A DNA stretch of 64,000 nucleotides from the NCBI GenBank assembly GCA_027924025.1, contig AP026970.1, positions 2,316,501-2,380,500 of the forward strand, given 5' to 3'. Source of the stretch: Comamonadaceae bacterium OS-4. Lineage in GTDB: Bacteria; Pseudomonadota; Gammaproteobacteria; Burkholderiales; Burkholderiaceae_C. The notes below the pieces were generated by a model that saw nothing but the letters and a program-made list of their open reading frames with translations, ran no database searches and was not told where the DNA came from. The translations under genes and the position numbers were made by a program. Position 1 is the stretch's first letter; the number at the start of each line of letters is the position of its first letter. Shown here in pieces: positions 29,382 through 39,217 of this stretch.

Positions 29382-30088
29382 TTCACGACCGACTCGATTT
29401 TCTCCATGGTGGAGTGGCGCACATCCTCGCCCTTCACCACATAAATGATGAACTCCGCGATGTTTTTGGAATGGTCACCGATGCGCTCAATGGCTTTGGC
29501 CAGGAACAGCAAGTCAAGGCTTGGCGAAATCATGCGGGGATCTTCCATCATGTAGGTCACCAGCTTGCGGACGAAGCCGTCAAACTCCGCATCGATCAGG
29601 TCATCCTCTTTGAGAATCGATACCGCAGCGTTCACATCCAAGCGCGCAAATGCGTCCAACGCCTTGTTGAGCAGGCCGGAGGCCAAATCGGCAGCCACCC
29701 GCAACTCCAACGATGGCAGGGAGCGTGGTGCACCGCTGTGGATGATGGAGCGCACCATGCGGGCGATTTTTTCCGCCTCGTCACCGACACGTTCCAGATT
29801 GGCGGTCGTTTTGGAAATCGCAATCAACAGGCGCAAATCACGGGCGGTCGGCTGGCGACGAGCAATGATGCTCGACAAGTCGCGGTCAATCTCCAACTCC
29901 ATCGCATTGACGCGCGCCTCGCGTGCAGTCACCTCATCGGCGACTTCCACGCTGAACTGGGAGAGGGCGTAAATCGCCTGGCGAATTTGTGACTCCACCA
30001 AGCCACCAAGCTCCATCACCTGCGAGGAAACCGAAGTCAGTTCACTGTCGAACTGCGTAGAAAGATGTTTATCGGGCATATCGTCCAC
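29378..30088 (-). CDS. phoU: Phosphate signalling protein PhoU
   Basis: A 236-residue all-helical protein with two PhoU repeats (the conserved E/D-x-x-x-D patterns around ARVNAMELEIDRDL and KAIERIGDHSKNIAEFII). It links the PstSCAB transporter to PhoR and switches the kinase off when phosphate is plentiful. Eight bases separate it from pstB; it overlaps phoB. Confidence 0.97.
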   Translation of the reverse strand: MDDMPDKHLSTQFDSELTSVSSQVMELGGLVESQIRQAIYALSQFSVEVADEVTAREARVNAMELEIDRDLSSIIARRQPTARDLRLLIAISKTTANLERVGDEAEKIARMVRSIIHSGAPRSLPSLELRVAADLASGLLNKALDAFARLDVNAAVSILKEDDLIDAEFDGFVRKLVTYMMEDPRMISPSLDLLFLAKAIERIGDHSKNIAEFIIYVVKGEDVRHSTMEKIESVVK

Positions 30089-30095
30089 TCCTTGC

Positions 30096-30875
30096 TTAGC
30101 CGAAACGGCCGGTGATGTAGTCTTCTGTTTCTTTGCGTGTCGGCTTGAAGAACATCTGTTCTGTCGGCCCGAACTCCACCAGATCGCCCAGGTACATGTA
30201 AGCGGTGTAGTCGCTACAACGCGCAGCCTGCTGCATGTTGTGGGTCACGATCAGGACGGTGTAATCGTTCTTGAGTTCGACGATCAACTCTTCCACTTTC
30301 GCCGTCGAGATCGGATCGAGCGCCGAGCAAGGCTCATCGAGCAACAAGACCTCGGGCTTGATGGCGATACCGCGGGCGATACACAAGCGCTGCTGTTGGC
30401 CGCCCGACAAGCTGGAGCCACTCTGGTGCAACTTGTCTTTCACTTCAGTCCACAAGGCCGACTTGCGCAGCGCCCACTCCACGCGTTCTTCCATATCGGT
30501 CGCGCTGAGCTTTTCGAACAACTTCACGCCGAAGGCAATGTTGTCGTAAATCGACATCGGGAACGGAGTCGGCTTCTGGAACACCATCCCAACCTTGGCA
30601 CGCAACAAGGCCACGTCTTCTTTGCTGGTCAGCAGGTTCTCGCCGTCCAGCAAGATTTGACCTTCAGCGCGTTGCTCGGGATACAACTCGAACATGCGGT
30701 TGAAAATCCGCAACAGGGTGGACTTACCACAACCGGAGGGGCCGATAAAGGCGGTAACGCGCTTCTCGGGGATTTCCATGTTGATGCCCTTGAGGGCGTG
30801 GAACTTGCCGTAATAGAAGTTCAGGTCCTTGACGGAAATCTTGGACTTGGTCGGGGCGCTAGGTGTGTTCAACAT
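30096..30875 (-). CDS. pstB: Phosphate ABC transporter ATPase PstB
   Basis: 259 residues. Walker [15 protein letters not shown]-loop VFQKPTPFP, signature [15 protein letters not shown], Walker [17 protein letters not shown], switch His in [12 protein letters not shown]. Supplies ATP hydrolysis for high-affinity phosphate import through PstA and PstC. Lies 36 bases after pstA. Confidence 0.98.
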   Translation of the reverse strand: MLNTPSAPTKSKISVKDLNFYYGKFHALKGINMEIPEKRVTAFIGPSGCGKSTLLRIFNRMFELYPEQRAEGQILLDGENLLTSKEDVALLRAKVGMVFQKPTPFPMSIYDNIAFGVKLFEKLSATDMEERVEWALRKSALWTEVKDKLHQSGSSLSGGQQQRLCIARGIAIKPEVLLLDEPCSALDPISTAKVEELIVELKNDYTVLIVTHNMQQAARCSDYTAYMYLGDLVEFGPTEQMFFKPTRKETEDYITGRFG

Positions 30876-30911
30876 ACAAGTAATCCTTTAAACGTCAGTG
30901 CGCTGCGCGCA

Positions 30912-31772
30912 TCAGGCCTTGGAGCGGGTCAGCACCCGCGCCAGAATGTTCAATCCGAGCACAGTCAGGGTGATCAAGAAGACCCCTGCCCAGGCGAGTT
31001 GCTGCCAGTTCTCATACGGGCTCATGGCAAATTTGAAAATCGTGACCGGCAAGCTGGCCATGGGTTCGCTGAGCGACGAGGTCCAAAACTGGTTACTCAA
31101 CGCAGTGAACAACAGCGGTGCAGTTTCACCGGCAATACGGGCCACCGCCAGCAGCACACCGGTAATCACACCGGCACGGGCCGCCTTGAGGGTGATGCTC
31201 AAGATCACCTTCCACTTCGGGGCACCCAAAGCGTAAGCCGCTTCGCGCAGACCGGCAGGCACCAGTTGCAGCATGTTCTCGGTGGTACGGATCACCACCG
31301 GAATCACGATCAGGGACAGCGCCAAAATGCCAGCGTAGCCTGAGAACGATTTGAACCGCGATACCACCACTGCGTAGACGAACAAACCAACCACGATAGA
31401 GGGCGCGGACAACAGAATGTCGTTCACAAAACGCACCGTGGCGGCAAGCCAGCTCTTGCTGTCAAATTCGACGAGGTAGATACCGGCCATGACACCGATG
31501 GGCGTACCCAAGCAGGTGGCGAGAAACACCATCAAGAACGAGCCGTAAATCGCGTTGGCCAGGCCACCGGCCTCATTGGGCGGGGGCGTCATCTGTGTCA
31601 GCGTGGCAATGGACAAGCCACCAAGACCCAAGCGGACGGTTTCCCACAAAATCCAGAACAACCAGAACAGTCCGAATGCCATGGCGGCCAGCGCCAGGCC
31701 AGTGACCAACACGTTGACGCGCTTGCGTTGGGCAAAACGTGCGGAGCGGGTTTGGGCGAGTGTGGCACTCAT
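30912..31772 (-). CDS. pstA: Phosphate ABC transporter permease PstA
   Basis: 286 residues with six membrane helices and the EAA loop before the fourth/fifth helices ([20 protein letters not shown]). Forms the channel with PstC. The start overlaps the pstC stop by 4 bases (ATGA), so the two are co-translated. Confidence 0.97.
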   Translation of the reverse strand: MSATLAQTRSARFAQRKRVNVLVTGLALAAMAFGLFWLFWILWETVRLGLGGLSIATLTQMTPPPNEAGGLANAIYGSFLMVFLATCLGTPIGVMAGIYLVEFDSKSWLAATVRFVNDILLSAPSIVVGLFVYAVVVSRFKSFSGYAGILALSLIVIPVVIRTTENMLQLVPAGLREAAYALGAPKWKVILSITLKAARAGVITGVLLAVARIAGETAPLLFTALSNQFWTSSLSEPMASLPVTIFKFAMSPYENWQQLAWAGVFLITLTVLGLNILARVLTRSKA

Positions 31773-32800
31773 GACTTGGCACCTTCCGATTTGCGCAACT
31801 GCGCCAAAAGAACTTTAGACAAAGACAGAATCACAAAGGTGATGAAGAACAGCACCAAGCCGAGGTACATCAGAGCGGCCTGGTGGAGACCCTCACCGGC
31901 TTCCGCAAACTCATTGGCGAGTGCAGAGGTAATACTGTTGGCTGCTTGGAACAGGCTGAGAGAATCCAACTGATTGAAGTTGCCGATCACAAAGGTGACC
32001 GCCATGGTTTCACCAATCGCACGCCCCAAGCCCAGCATGATGCCGCCGATAACGCCGGTCTTGGTGTAGGGCAGCACGACCTTGGAGACAACCTCCCAAG
32101 TCGTTGCGCCCAAGCCGTACGCAGACTCTTTGAGCATGGGCGGCGTTACTTCAAACACGTCACGCATCACCGATGCGATGAACGGGATGATCATGATGGC
32201 CAAGATGATGCCGGCCGACAAAATGCCGATACCAACGGGCGGACCCGAGAAAAACGCGCCCAGAATGGGTACGCCTGCCGTCATCGCCTGGATCGGCTGC
32301 TGCACATAGGTTGCGAGCACCGGGCCAAACACCAGCAGACCCCACATGCCGTACACGATCGATGGCACTGCGGCCAACAACTCAATGGCGGTACCCAACG
32401 GGCGCTTGAGCCAAGCGGGCGACAACTCTGTCAGAAACAGGGCAATGCCAAAACTGACCGGCACCGCAATCAAGAGCGCAATTAGCGAGGTCGCCAAGGT
32501 GCCGTAAATCATGACCAGACCGCCAAAGTCTTCCTGCACAGGATCCCACGTGGTGCTGGTCAGAAAAGACAGGCCGTATTTGCTGATGGCCGGCCACGCA
32601 CTCATAGTGAGGGTGGCGAGAATAGCGACTAGCAAAATCAGGGTGATGAGCGCAGACGCTTTGGCTGCATAGCCAAATAAACGGTCTGCCATGGGCCCTG
32701 AGCGGGCTCTCTTTATCGGTGGTGGTGTGGTCATGGCGCGGGAAGGCGGTTGAACAATCGTTTGACTCGGGGAATCCCCACGAACGAGTGTAGATGACAT
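31769..32800 (-). CDS. pstC: Phosphate ABC transporter permease PstC
   Basis: 343 residues, with an N-terminal cytoplasmic extension (about 40 residues, Pro/Thr/Arg-rich) before the six membrane helices. EAA loop [20 protein letters not shown]. Marker segment [20 protein letters not shown] is typical of PstC. Follows pstS by 36 bases. Confidence 0.97.
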   Translation of the reverse strand: MSSTLVRGDSPSQTIVQPPSRAMTTPPPIKRARSGPMADRLFGYAAKASALITLILLVAILATLTMSAWPAISKYGLSFLTSTTWDPVQEDFGGLVMIYGTLATSLIALLIAVPVSFGIALFLTELSPAWLKRPLGTAIELLAAVPSIVYGMWGLLVFGPVLATYVQQPIQAMTAGVPILGAFFSGPPVGIGILSAGIILAIMIIPFIASVMRDVFEVTPPMLKESAYGLGATTWEVVSKVVLPYTKTGVIGGIMLGLGRAIGETMAVTFVIGNFNQLDSLSLFQAANSITSALANEFAEAGEGLHQAALMYLGLVLFFITFVILSLSKVLLAQLRKSEGAKS

Positions 32801-32836
32801 GGGGATTTCCTCCGTCAGGATCGATTCAACAGGGGC

Positions 32837-33880
32837 TTACTTGAACGCGATGGGCTTGCCAGCACCGTCTTTGATCTCACCCCAGGACTTCTGGATGGCG
32901 GCGATCACGGGGGCAGGCATGGGCACATAGTCCAGATCCGCTGCGGATTTGCCACCGTTGGCATAGGCCCAGTTGAAGAACTTCAGGGTTTCAGCTGCAT
33001 TGGCAGGCTTGTCTTGCTTGAGGTGCATCAAGATGAAAGTCGCGCCGCTGATAGGCCATGCCTCTTTGCCGGGCTGGTTCGTCAAGATTTGGTAGAAGCT
33101 CTTGGCCCAGTCAGCACCGGCTGCAGCGGCCTTGAAAGTCTCATCATCAGGCTGCACGAAATTGCCAGCAGCGTTTTGCAGGATCGCGTAGTTCAGCTTG
33201 TTTTGCTTGACGTACGAGTACTCGACATAACCCATGGAGTTGGGCAAGCGGGCCACAAATGCCGCAACGCCTTCGTTACCCTTGCCACCGGCACCCACGG
33301 GCCAGTTCACGGCTGTACCCTCACCCACCTTGGATTTCCACTCCGCATTTACCTTGCTCAGGTAGTTGGTGAAAATGAAGGTAGTGCCGGAGCCGTCTGC
33401 GCGGCGCACTTGCGCGATCGGTGCATCAGGCAGGTTCAGGCTGGGGTTCAGCGCTTTGATCGCGGGGTCGTTCCACTTGGCAACCTTGCCCAAGTAGATG
33501 TCACCCAATACTTGACCTGTCAGCTTCAACTGGCCAGGCTCGATACCCTTCACGTTGATCACCGGAACCACACCACCCAACACGGTGGGGAATTGCATCT
33601 GGCCCTTGGACTTCAAGACTTCGTCGGTCAGGGGTGCGTCAGAAGCGCCGAAATCCACCGTCTTGGAGTCGATTTGCTTGATACCACCACCGGAACCGAT
33701 GGACTGGTAGTTCACCTTCACGCCTGTGGCTTTGTTGTAGTCCGAAGCCCACTTGGCGTAGATGGGCGCGGGAAACGACGCACCAGCACCGGTGATTTCT
33801 TGGGCGCTAGCGAAGCCAGCGGAGGTCAACAGGGTACCGGCAGCGACTGCCAGAGCGATTCGGTGGAAAGTCATTGTCAT
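32837..33880 (-). CDS. pstS: Periplasmic phosphate-binding protein PstS
   Basis: 347 residues with a signal peptide (cleaved about after ASAQ, residue 27). Phosphate-binding segments are recognisable: EITGAGASFPAPIYAKW, SIGSGGGIKQIDSKTVDFG, VRRADGSGTTFIFTNYLS. First gene of the pst-pho operon. A Pho box lies 57-78 bases upstream of the start (33937-33958), so the operon should be induced by phosphate starvation. Confidence 0.98.
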   Translation of the reverse strand: MTMTFHRIALAVAAGTLLTSAGFASAQEITGAGASFPAPIYAKWASDYNKATGVKVNYQSIGSGGGIKQIDSKTVDFGASDAPLTDEVLKSKGQMQFPTVLGGVVPVINVKGIEPGQLKLTGQVLGDIYLGKVAKWNDPAIKALNPSLNLPDAPIAQVRRADGSGTTFIFTNYLSKVNAEWKSKVGEGTAVNWPVGAGGKGNEGVAAFVARLPNSMGYVEYSYVKQNKLNYAILQNAAGNFVQPDDETFKAAAAGADWAKSFYQILTNQPGKEAWPISGATFILMHLKQDKPANAAETLKFFNWAYANGGKSAADLDYVPMPAPVIAAIQKSWGEIKDGAGKPIAFK

Positions 33881-33936
33881 GGGAAGCCTTTAAAAGCAGG
33901 TTTGGGAAAACTCAGACAGCTTGAACTTTAAGAACC

Positions 33937-33958
33937 TTTTGTGACAGGTTTGTGACGC
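33937..33958 (-). promoter_or_regulatory. Pho box upstream of pstS
   Basis: On the minus strand two 7-base units GCGTCAC (33958-33952) and CTGTCAC (33947-33941) are separated by AAAC and followed by AAAA, matching the PhoB pattern of CTGTCAT repeats every 11 bases. Confidence 0.85.
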
Positions 33959-34008
33959 CATTCCGCAAAGCGACGGCAGCACGATCGGACGCGACATTTT
34001 GCACAAAT

Positions 34009-34030
34009 TTGTCATATTTCCGTCATAAAA
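34009..34030 (+). promoter_or_regulatory. Pho box upstream of the fasciclin gene
   Basis: Plus-strand units TTGTCAT (34009-34015) and CCGTCAT (34020-34026), spaced by ATTT and followed by AAAA; a weaker unit TTGCAC sits 11 bases further up at 33999. It faces away from the pstS Pho box, so the gap carries two divergent PhoB sites. Confidence 0.8.
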
Positions 34031-34069
34031 AATTCTTACGCTTTGCCGCTTTCAACCTTGGAGTTCACC

Positions 34070-34570
34070 ATGTCTGCTTTTGCACACCCCCGCCGTTCTC
34101 TTTTGGTCGCAGCGGCCCTGATCGCTGCTCTGAGTGGCTGCGCCACTGTGTCCCAGCCCAGCAACGTGGCCGACACGATTGCCCGCACACCCGAGCTCAG
34201 CACCCTGAACAGCCTGGTCACCAAAGCAGGCTTGACCGAAACCTTGAAGTCCGCAGGCCCTTTCACCGTGTTTGCGCCAAGCAACGAGGCTTTCAAGGCG
34301 GTTCCTGCCAAAACCCTTGACGAACTGGCCGCCAGCCCTGACAAGCTCAAGGCGGTGCTCACCTACCACGTCGTCCCCGGGAAACTGATGGCCGCGGACG
34401 TCAAAAACAGCAACGTCAAAAGCGTGCAGGGCTCCAATCTGGCCCTCGCCACAGCAGGCACCTTTGTGATCGTGGAAACAGCCACCGTCACCACCGCAGA
34501 CATTTCTGCGACCAACGGCGTCGTGCATGTGGTGGACACCGTTCTGATGCCACCTGCCCCCGCCAAGTAA
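34070..34570 (+). CDS. Fasciclin (FAS1) domain lipoprotein
   Basis: A 166-residue secreted protein. Signal peptide with lipobox ALSGCATV (Cys at about 24) and one FAS1 domain filling the rest: DTIARTPELSTLNSLVTKAG, the H1 box GPFTVFAPSNEAFKAVP, the YH motif LTYHVVPGKLM, and the H2 box ATNGVVHVVDTVLMPP. FAS1 domains mediate adhesion and matrix binding; the bacterial role is mostly unknown. Start chosen at 34070 with TTGGAG at 34058-34063. A Pho box 40-61 bases upstream suggests induction in low phosphate, so it may affect surface attachment under starvation (inference). Confidence 0.92.
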   Translation: MSAFAHPRRSLLVAAALIAALSGCATVSQPSNVADTIARTPELSTLNSLVTKAGLTETLKSAGPFTVFAPSNEAFKAVPAKTLDELAASPDKLKAVLTYHVVPGKLMAADVKNSNVKSVQGSNLALATAGTFVIVETATVTTADISATNGVVHVVDTVLMPPAPAK

Positions 34571-34587
34571 GTTCTCCACGCTTTCAG

Positions 34588-34650
34588 GCAAATCAGCTGC
34601 TAGCGCACATAAGCAGTGCGCTAGCAGCTATTATTTTTATAGCATTACAA
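34588..34650 (-). repeat. Interspersed hairpin repeat, intergenic copy before the binding protein
   Basis: On the minus strand: GCTATAAAAATAATAGC, then GCTGCTAGCGCA and GTGCGCTAGCAGC, which form two stacked hairpins. Fills most of the 88-base gap between the fasciclin gene and the next gene. Confidence 0.75.
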
Positions 34651-34658
34651 AAAACACC

Positions 34659-35807
34659 ATGCCCCTCACGTCGTTGTGCCAAACCCGCCGGACCACCCTT
34701 CGTCAACTCGCATGGAGCGGCTTCGCCTTGGGTGCCGCACCCGCGTTTTCTCAGGCAGGCAAAGCGGGCCCAGCAGCGGCCGGAGCCACCGTGGTGCAAA
34801 TCGTGGATACGTCGCCCACACAAATCGACGTGTCCAAAGACTTTTTGGTGGGCTCGCGTGCGGCGTGGCAAGACCTCAATGCCCGCGGCGGCCTGCGGGG
34901 CAAGCCGGTGCGGCATCTGGTCCTCGAAGTGGATGGCAGCCCCAAAGCCCTGCGCGGAGTGGCAGATACCCTCAAGGCCATGCCCGAATGTGTCGCGGCA
35001 GTGGGCACCGTGGGCGACAAAACAGCCGGGCAGTTGGCCGCCATCCTGCGGCGCGAAATGCCCGAGCTCCCGCATGTCGCGCCCTGGCTGCACAACCCGG
35101 GAGATGGCAGCGACAACACCTTCGGCATTTTTGCGACCCGCCAGGAGCAAATCGCCTATGCCATCAAGTCTCTCGCCGTCATGGGTGTGCAGCAAGTCGG
35201 TGCGGTGTACGCCAGCCCCCTCGAAATGACGCTGTACCGCGAGGACATGGACCGTGCAGCCGCCGAGCTACAACTCAAATTGCACACTTATTCGCCCAGC
35301 ACCTCGCTCGACAAGCTCGCAGGCACCCTGAATGCCCAAAGCCCCCGGATTCTGATTTTTCTGGGTGGCACGCCCGAACTGGCGCAGTTTGCGCAGGGCA
35401 TCGAAAAGCAGGCCGCCCAGCGCTACCTCGTCGCGATGTCCGATGTCAATCTCGTTGCCCTGCAGCAGCTTGGCGTTTCGCGCTTCAGCCCGGTGATCTC
35501 CACGCAAAGTGTGCCGCCCGTCAATAGCAACCTCCCGCTGGTGCGGGCTTACCGCGACGCCATGGGGCGCCTGTATGACGAGCCGCCTACCGCCCAAAGC
35601 CTGGCGGGGTTTATTTCCGCACGTTACTGCGCCGAGGTGCTCCAGGGCGCGGAAGGCAACATCACCCGTAACAGTGCCATGCTAGCCTTCGGCAAACGAA
35701 ACGCCATCGATCTCGCCGGGTTGCGCCTGAACCCCGACACGCGCAAGCGCACCAGCGTGCTCGTGACCCAAAGCATGCTCGGCGCAGACGGCAAAATAGT
35801 GGGGTAA
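34659..35807 (+). CDS. Leucine/amide-type ABC substrate-binding protein
   Basis: A 382-residue periplasmic protein of the Peripla_BP_6 family (LivJ/amide-binding type): AGATVVQIVDTSPTQIDVSK, AWQDLNARGGLRGKPVRHLV, and QQVGAVYASPLEMTLYRED. The N-terminus has a twin-arginine-like signal (QTRRTTLRQLAWSGFALGAA), so export may be through Tat. No permease or ATPase genes follow, so it either serves a transporter coded elsewhere or is a sensory binding protein. It lies between a Pho-box gene and ppx but has no Pho box of its own that I can see; its promoter region is occupied by the repeat. Confidence 0.8.
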   Translation: MPLTSLCQTRRTTLRQLAWSGFALGAAPAFSQAGKAGPAAAGATVVQIVDTSPTQIDVSKDFLVGSRAAWQDLNARGGLRGKPVRHLVLEVDGSPKALRGVADTLKAMPECVAAVGTVGDKTAGQLAAILRREMPELPHVAPWLHNPGDGSDNTFGIFATRQEQIAYAIKSLAVMGVQQVGAVYASPLEMTLYREDMDRAAAELQLKLHTYSPSTSLDKLAGTLNAQSPRILIFLGGTPELAQFAQGIEKQAAQRYLVAMSDVNLVALQQLGVSRFSPVISTQSVPPVNSNLPLVRAYRDAMGRLYDEPPTAQSLAGFISARYCAEVLQGAEGNITRNSAMLAFGKRNAIDLAGLRLNPDTRKRTSVLVTQSMLGADGKIVG

Positions 35808-35837
35808 GCCGAAGCCCCTGATTGCCGCGGGGGTACC

Positions 35838-37376
35838 ATGCAATCTAAGCCGAACAACTTCTCACCTGACACACACATGACAAATGGAAACCGCCTGGCT
35901 GCCGTGGACTTAGGGTCCAACAGCTTCAGGCTCGAAATCGGGCGGGTAGACCACGGCGAATTTCAACGCACCGAATACCTCAAAGAGACCGTACGCCAGG
36001 GCGGCGGCCTCGACGAAGACCGCAACCTCACACCGGCCGCCATGCAGGCGGGTTGGGAATGCCTGGCCCGCTTTGGCGAGCGGCTGGCCGGCTTCAAGCC
36101 GCACGAGGTCAAGGCAGTCGCCACCCAAACCTTGCGCGAGGCCCGCAACCGCGATGTGTTTTTGGAGAAGGCCAACGCAGTACTGGGCTTTCCGATCGAC
36201 GTCATTTCCGGCCGTGAAGAGGCCCGGCTGATCTACCAAGGCGTTGCGCACATGCTGCCGGTGACCACAGAGCGCCGCTTGGTGATCGATGTGGGTGGCC
36301 GCTCGACCGAGCTGATTTTGGGGCAAGGCCTGACGCCCGGCACCATGGAGTCGTACCGGGTCGGCAGTATTGCCTGGTCCAAACGGTATTTCCCGGACGG
36401 GCAATTCACCGCCAAGGCGTTCGAGATTGCAGAGGTCGCTGCCAAAGCGGTCCTCGATGAGGCGTTTGATGCCTATCACCCCGACCTCTGGGAAACGGCC
36501 TACGGCTCTGCGGGCACCGTAAGCGCTATCGGCGATGTGCTGGTTGCGGCCGGCTGGCCCGAAGGGGTATTGACACAAGAGGGTCTGGACTGGTTGCTCG
36601 AACGCCTGATTGCCGCCCAAAGCGCAGACCGTGTCCGCATGCCCGGCATGCGGGAAGACCGCCGCGCCATCATCGGCGGTGGTTTGAGCGTGATGCGGGC
36701 TATTTTCAGCCTGCTGGGCATTACCGAGATGCAACAAGCCAGCGGCGGCCTGCGCCACGGCCTGATCTGCGACCTGACCGGCGGCGCCCGCGACTATGGC
36801 GACTTGCGCGCCAAGAGCGTGCAGCGGCTGGCCACCAAATTTTCCGTGGACTTGGTGCAAAGCGCACGGGTCAGCAAAGTGGCGACACACCTGCTCAAAC
36901 AGGTACTGGGCACCTATGAAACCGCAGACCCCGAGCGCTTGATGCGCAAGCTGGGTTGGGCGGCTGAGCTCCATGAAATCGGCAGCCATATTGCCCACAG
37001 CGATTACCACAAGCACGGCGCCTACATTTTGGACAATGCAGACGCTGCGGGCTTCTCGCTCTCAGAAATGCACCGCCTGAGCTTGCTGGTGCTGGGGCAC
37101 CGCGGCAAATTGCGCAAACTGGAATCGGTGCTGTCCCAAGACGATCTGGTGCTGCAACTGATTTGCCTGCGCTTGGCAGTCATCTTGTGCCATGCGCGGC
37201 GGGACCCCGACCTGAAGGGCATGGCGCTCACCACCGGCCCACAAGGCACACATCGCCTGCACTTGGCCTGCCGCACCAGCTGGGCGGTCGCCTACCCCCA
37301 AAGTGCGCACCTTCTGAGAGAAGAAGAGCTGGCGTGGCAAAAGGCCCCGTGGACCCTGCACATCAGCGGGATTTAA
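35838..37376 (+). CDS. ppx: Exopolyphosphatase / pppGpp phosphohydrolase
   Basis: Releases phosphate from polyphosphate ends and converts pppGpp to ppGpp. N-terminal ASKHA motif LAAVDLGSNSFRLEIGRV, the second phosphate loop VIDVGGRSTELILGQG, and SGREEARLIYQGV are diagnostic. C-terminal HD-like helical domain from about residue 320. 512 residues from 35838 or 499 from the in-frame ATG at 35877; a G-rich stretch before 35838 favours the first, homology of the N-terminus the second. Its stop shares TTAA with the convergent EAL/GGDEF gene. With ppk 3 kb away it completes polyphosphate turnover in the island. Confidence 0.95.
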   Translation: MQSKPNNFSPDTHMTNGNRLAAVDLGSNSFRLEIGRVDHGEFQRTEYLKETVRQGGGLDEDRNLTPAAMQAGWECLARFGERLAGFKPHEVKAVATQTLREARNRDVFLEKANAVLGFPIDVISGREEARLIYQGVAHMLPVTTERRLVIDVGGRSTELILGQGLTPGTMESYRVGSIAWSKRYFPDGQFTAKAFEIAEVAAKAVLDEAFDAYHPDLWETAYGSAGTVSAIGDVLVAAGWPEGVLTQEGLDWLLERLIAAQSADRVRMPGMREDRRAIIGGGLSVMRAIFSLLGITEMQQASGGLRHGLICDLTGGARDYGDLRAKSVQRLATKFSVDLVQSARVSKVATHLLKQVLGTYETADPERLMRKLGWAAELHEIGSHIAHSDYHKHGAYILDNADAAGFSLSEMHRLSLLVLGHRGKLRKLESVLSQDDLVLQLICLRLAVILCHARRDPDLKGMALTTGPQGTHRLHLACRTSWAVAYPQSAHLLREEELAWQKAPWTLHISGI

Positions 37377-39175
37377 GTCAACACCGTTTCGTGTAACCCG
37401 GTGGGGGACAACTTGGCGTCATGCTTGGCCATGGCCGCCAGGTTGGCCACATCTTCCGCACGGGTGAACTGGTGGCCATCGACCACTACCGCACCGATCG
37501 ACAAGGTGGTGCAGGGAAAGAAGCGGCGCACGCCGTGCCTGTCTTCCGCCTCAATGCCCCCCGCCTGACGCGCGTTTTCATCAAACAAGGCCCGGGCGCG
37601 CTCTCCGAACTCGGCGACCAAGCGCTCACAGCGAGCGCGCCAGTCCTCGCTCTGAAACAGCAGGATGAAGTCGTCGCCGCCCACATGGCCCAAAAAGTCG
37701 CGCTGGGCATCGCACTGCTCCATGGCAATGCGCGCCAGAAGGCGGATCATCTCGTCGCCCCGCCAGTACCCGTAATAGTCGTTGTATGGCTTGAAATGGT
37801 TCAGATCGGCATAACACGCCACAAAACACGCCTGCTTTTTCAACAAGCGCTCGATGTGCTGGGTGATGGGAATGTTGCCCGGTAAAAACGTCAGGGGGTT
37901 GGCGTGGCGGGCTGCCTCGATCCGGGTCTCGGTGACCGAGCGGACCAGCTGGTCGCCGGTGCCGATCCCGACATAGCGGCCATTGTCTGTGGCAATGAAT
38001 CCGTCGCTCAGGTAGCGCTGATCCTGCGAGGTCAGAATGCCGACCAACTCATCCACGCTGTGTTCACGCTCAATCAGGCGGGGCTCCATGTTGGCGTGCA
38101 CCACACAGGGCTTGCGGCCCCACACCTCGCGGTAATAGAGCTTGCTGTATTCGTTCATGAAGTGCGCGCGGTTGATGATGCCCACCGGGCGCTCCCCTTC
38201 CACCACCGCGACCGCGTGCAAATTACTGTTGTCCAGAAAAATCCGGGCCAGCGCGTCATTGTGGGTTTCAGGGCTCACCGTGGGTGCGCGCACCAGCGAC
38301 AGGCTGCGCAAATGCCCGCCCTGCGACAAGCGACCCAGCTCCGGAAACACCGCCACCTGGCGCTCTTGCAACACCTGTTTGGGCAGTGCCGGCAGCCACT
38401 GCAAGGGCACGGCATCCGGCCGCCCCAGAAAATAGCCCTGGCCATACTCAATGCCCACATCGCGCAACACCCGCAGGTCCTCTGCGGTTTCAATGCCCTC
38501 TGCAACCAGCGCAGTACCAAAGATGGTGGCAATGTGCTGCAGGGCCTGAATGGTTTTTAGCTTGTCGCCGTGGGCACTGATGTTGCGGGTGAAGTACTTG
38601 TCGATTTTCACCACCTCGGGCTTGATCTGTGACCAGAGCCGCAAGCTGGAGCGGCCATCCCCGAAATCATCCAGTGCCAGAGCCAATCCGGCAGCCCGGA
38701 CCTCTTGCACCACCTCTGCAAGACGGTCCATGTTGTCCACCCGCTCATGCTCGGTGATCTCGAGCACGAGCATGCGGGGCGTGACATGGAAGTCCTGGAT
38801 CCACTCCAGCAGACCCTGCTGGCCGCGCCCCTCGTAGGCGGTAATCAGCGCTTCCGCACTGACGTTCACAAATAAGCGGCCGGCCGTTCGCATGCGCCCC
38901 CACGAGCGCAGCGTGGATCTGACGCAGGCAGTTTCAAATTCATAGCCCAAGCCCTCCTCGTCTGCGGCGCGCAGCAGGGCATCAGGGGTGTGAAGCGCGG
39001 TGCCTTGCGGGCCGCGTATCAAGGCCTCATGCGCATATACCGACCCGTCGTCGAGCTTGACGATGGGTTGAAAAACCGGGTACAGCGACTTGTTCTGCAA
39101 TACCGCCTCGAGGGGTCTTGGCCCGCTACTTTTAGGCACACTGCCCTGAACCAATCGCAAAGGAATTGATGACAT
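37373..39175 (-). CDS. EAL-CBS-GGDEF dual-domain c-di-GMP protein
   Basis: A 600-residue cytoplasmic protein starting at 39175 (MSSIPLRLVQ); an upstream in-frame extension to 39241 would cover the putative Pho box. Order: EAL domain (residues about 25-265) with HEALIRGP, ITEHERVDN, DDFGDGRSSL (DDFGTG in most active enzymes), KIDKYFTR and AEGIETAEDL; two CBS-like segments (about 285-415); GGDEF domain (about 430-590) with ADLNHFKPYNDYYGYWRGDE and the active-site variant VGGDDF. The EAL residues look sufficient for c-di-GMP hydrolysis; GGDDF is a non-standard cyclase site, perhaps regulatory. CBS pairs often bind adenosyl nucleotides. The promoter carries a Pho-box-like repeat. Confidence 0.88.
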   Translation of the reverse strand: MSSIPLRLVQGSVPKSSGPRPLEAVLQNKSLYPVFQPIVKLDDGSVYAHEALIRGPQGTALHTPDALLRAADEEGLGYEFETACVRSTLRSWGRMRTAGRLFVNVSAEALITAYEGRGQQGLLEWIQDFHVTPRMLVLEITEHERVDNMDRLAEVVQEVRAAGLALALDDFGDGRSSLRLWSQIKPEVVKIDKYFTRNISAHGDKLKTIQALQHIATIFGTALVAEGIETAEDLRVLRDVGIEYGQGYFLGRPDAVPLQWLPALPKQVLQERQVAVFPELGRLSQGGHLRSLSLVRAPTVSPETHNDALARIFLDNSNLHAVAVVEGERPVGIINRAHFMNEYSKLYYREVWGRKPCVVHANMEPRLIEREHSVDELVGILTSQDQRYLSDGFIATDNGRYVGIGTGDQLVRSVTETRIEAARHANPLTFLPGNIPITQHIERLLKKQACFVACYADLNHFKPYNDYYGYWRGDEMIRLLARIAMEQCDAQRDFLGHVGGDDFILLFQSEDWRARCERLVAEFGERARALFDENARQAGGIEAEDRHGVRRFFPCTTLSIGAVVVDGHQFTRAEDVANLAAMAKHDAKLSPTGLHETVLT

Positions 39176-39217
39176 GGCGAGCTTCCAAACGACAAAAGGG
39201 ACGCCAGTGTGCCCAGC

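Noticed and set aside
30240..31343. Open frame of 367 codons on the plus strand across pstB and pstA
   Set aside because: Crosses two certain genes and the gap between them in antisense; no start signal or domain.
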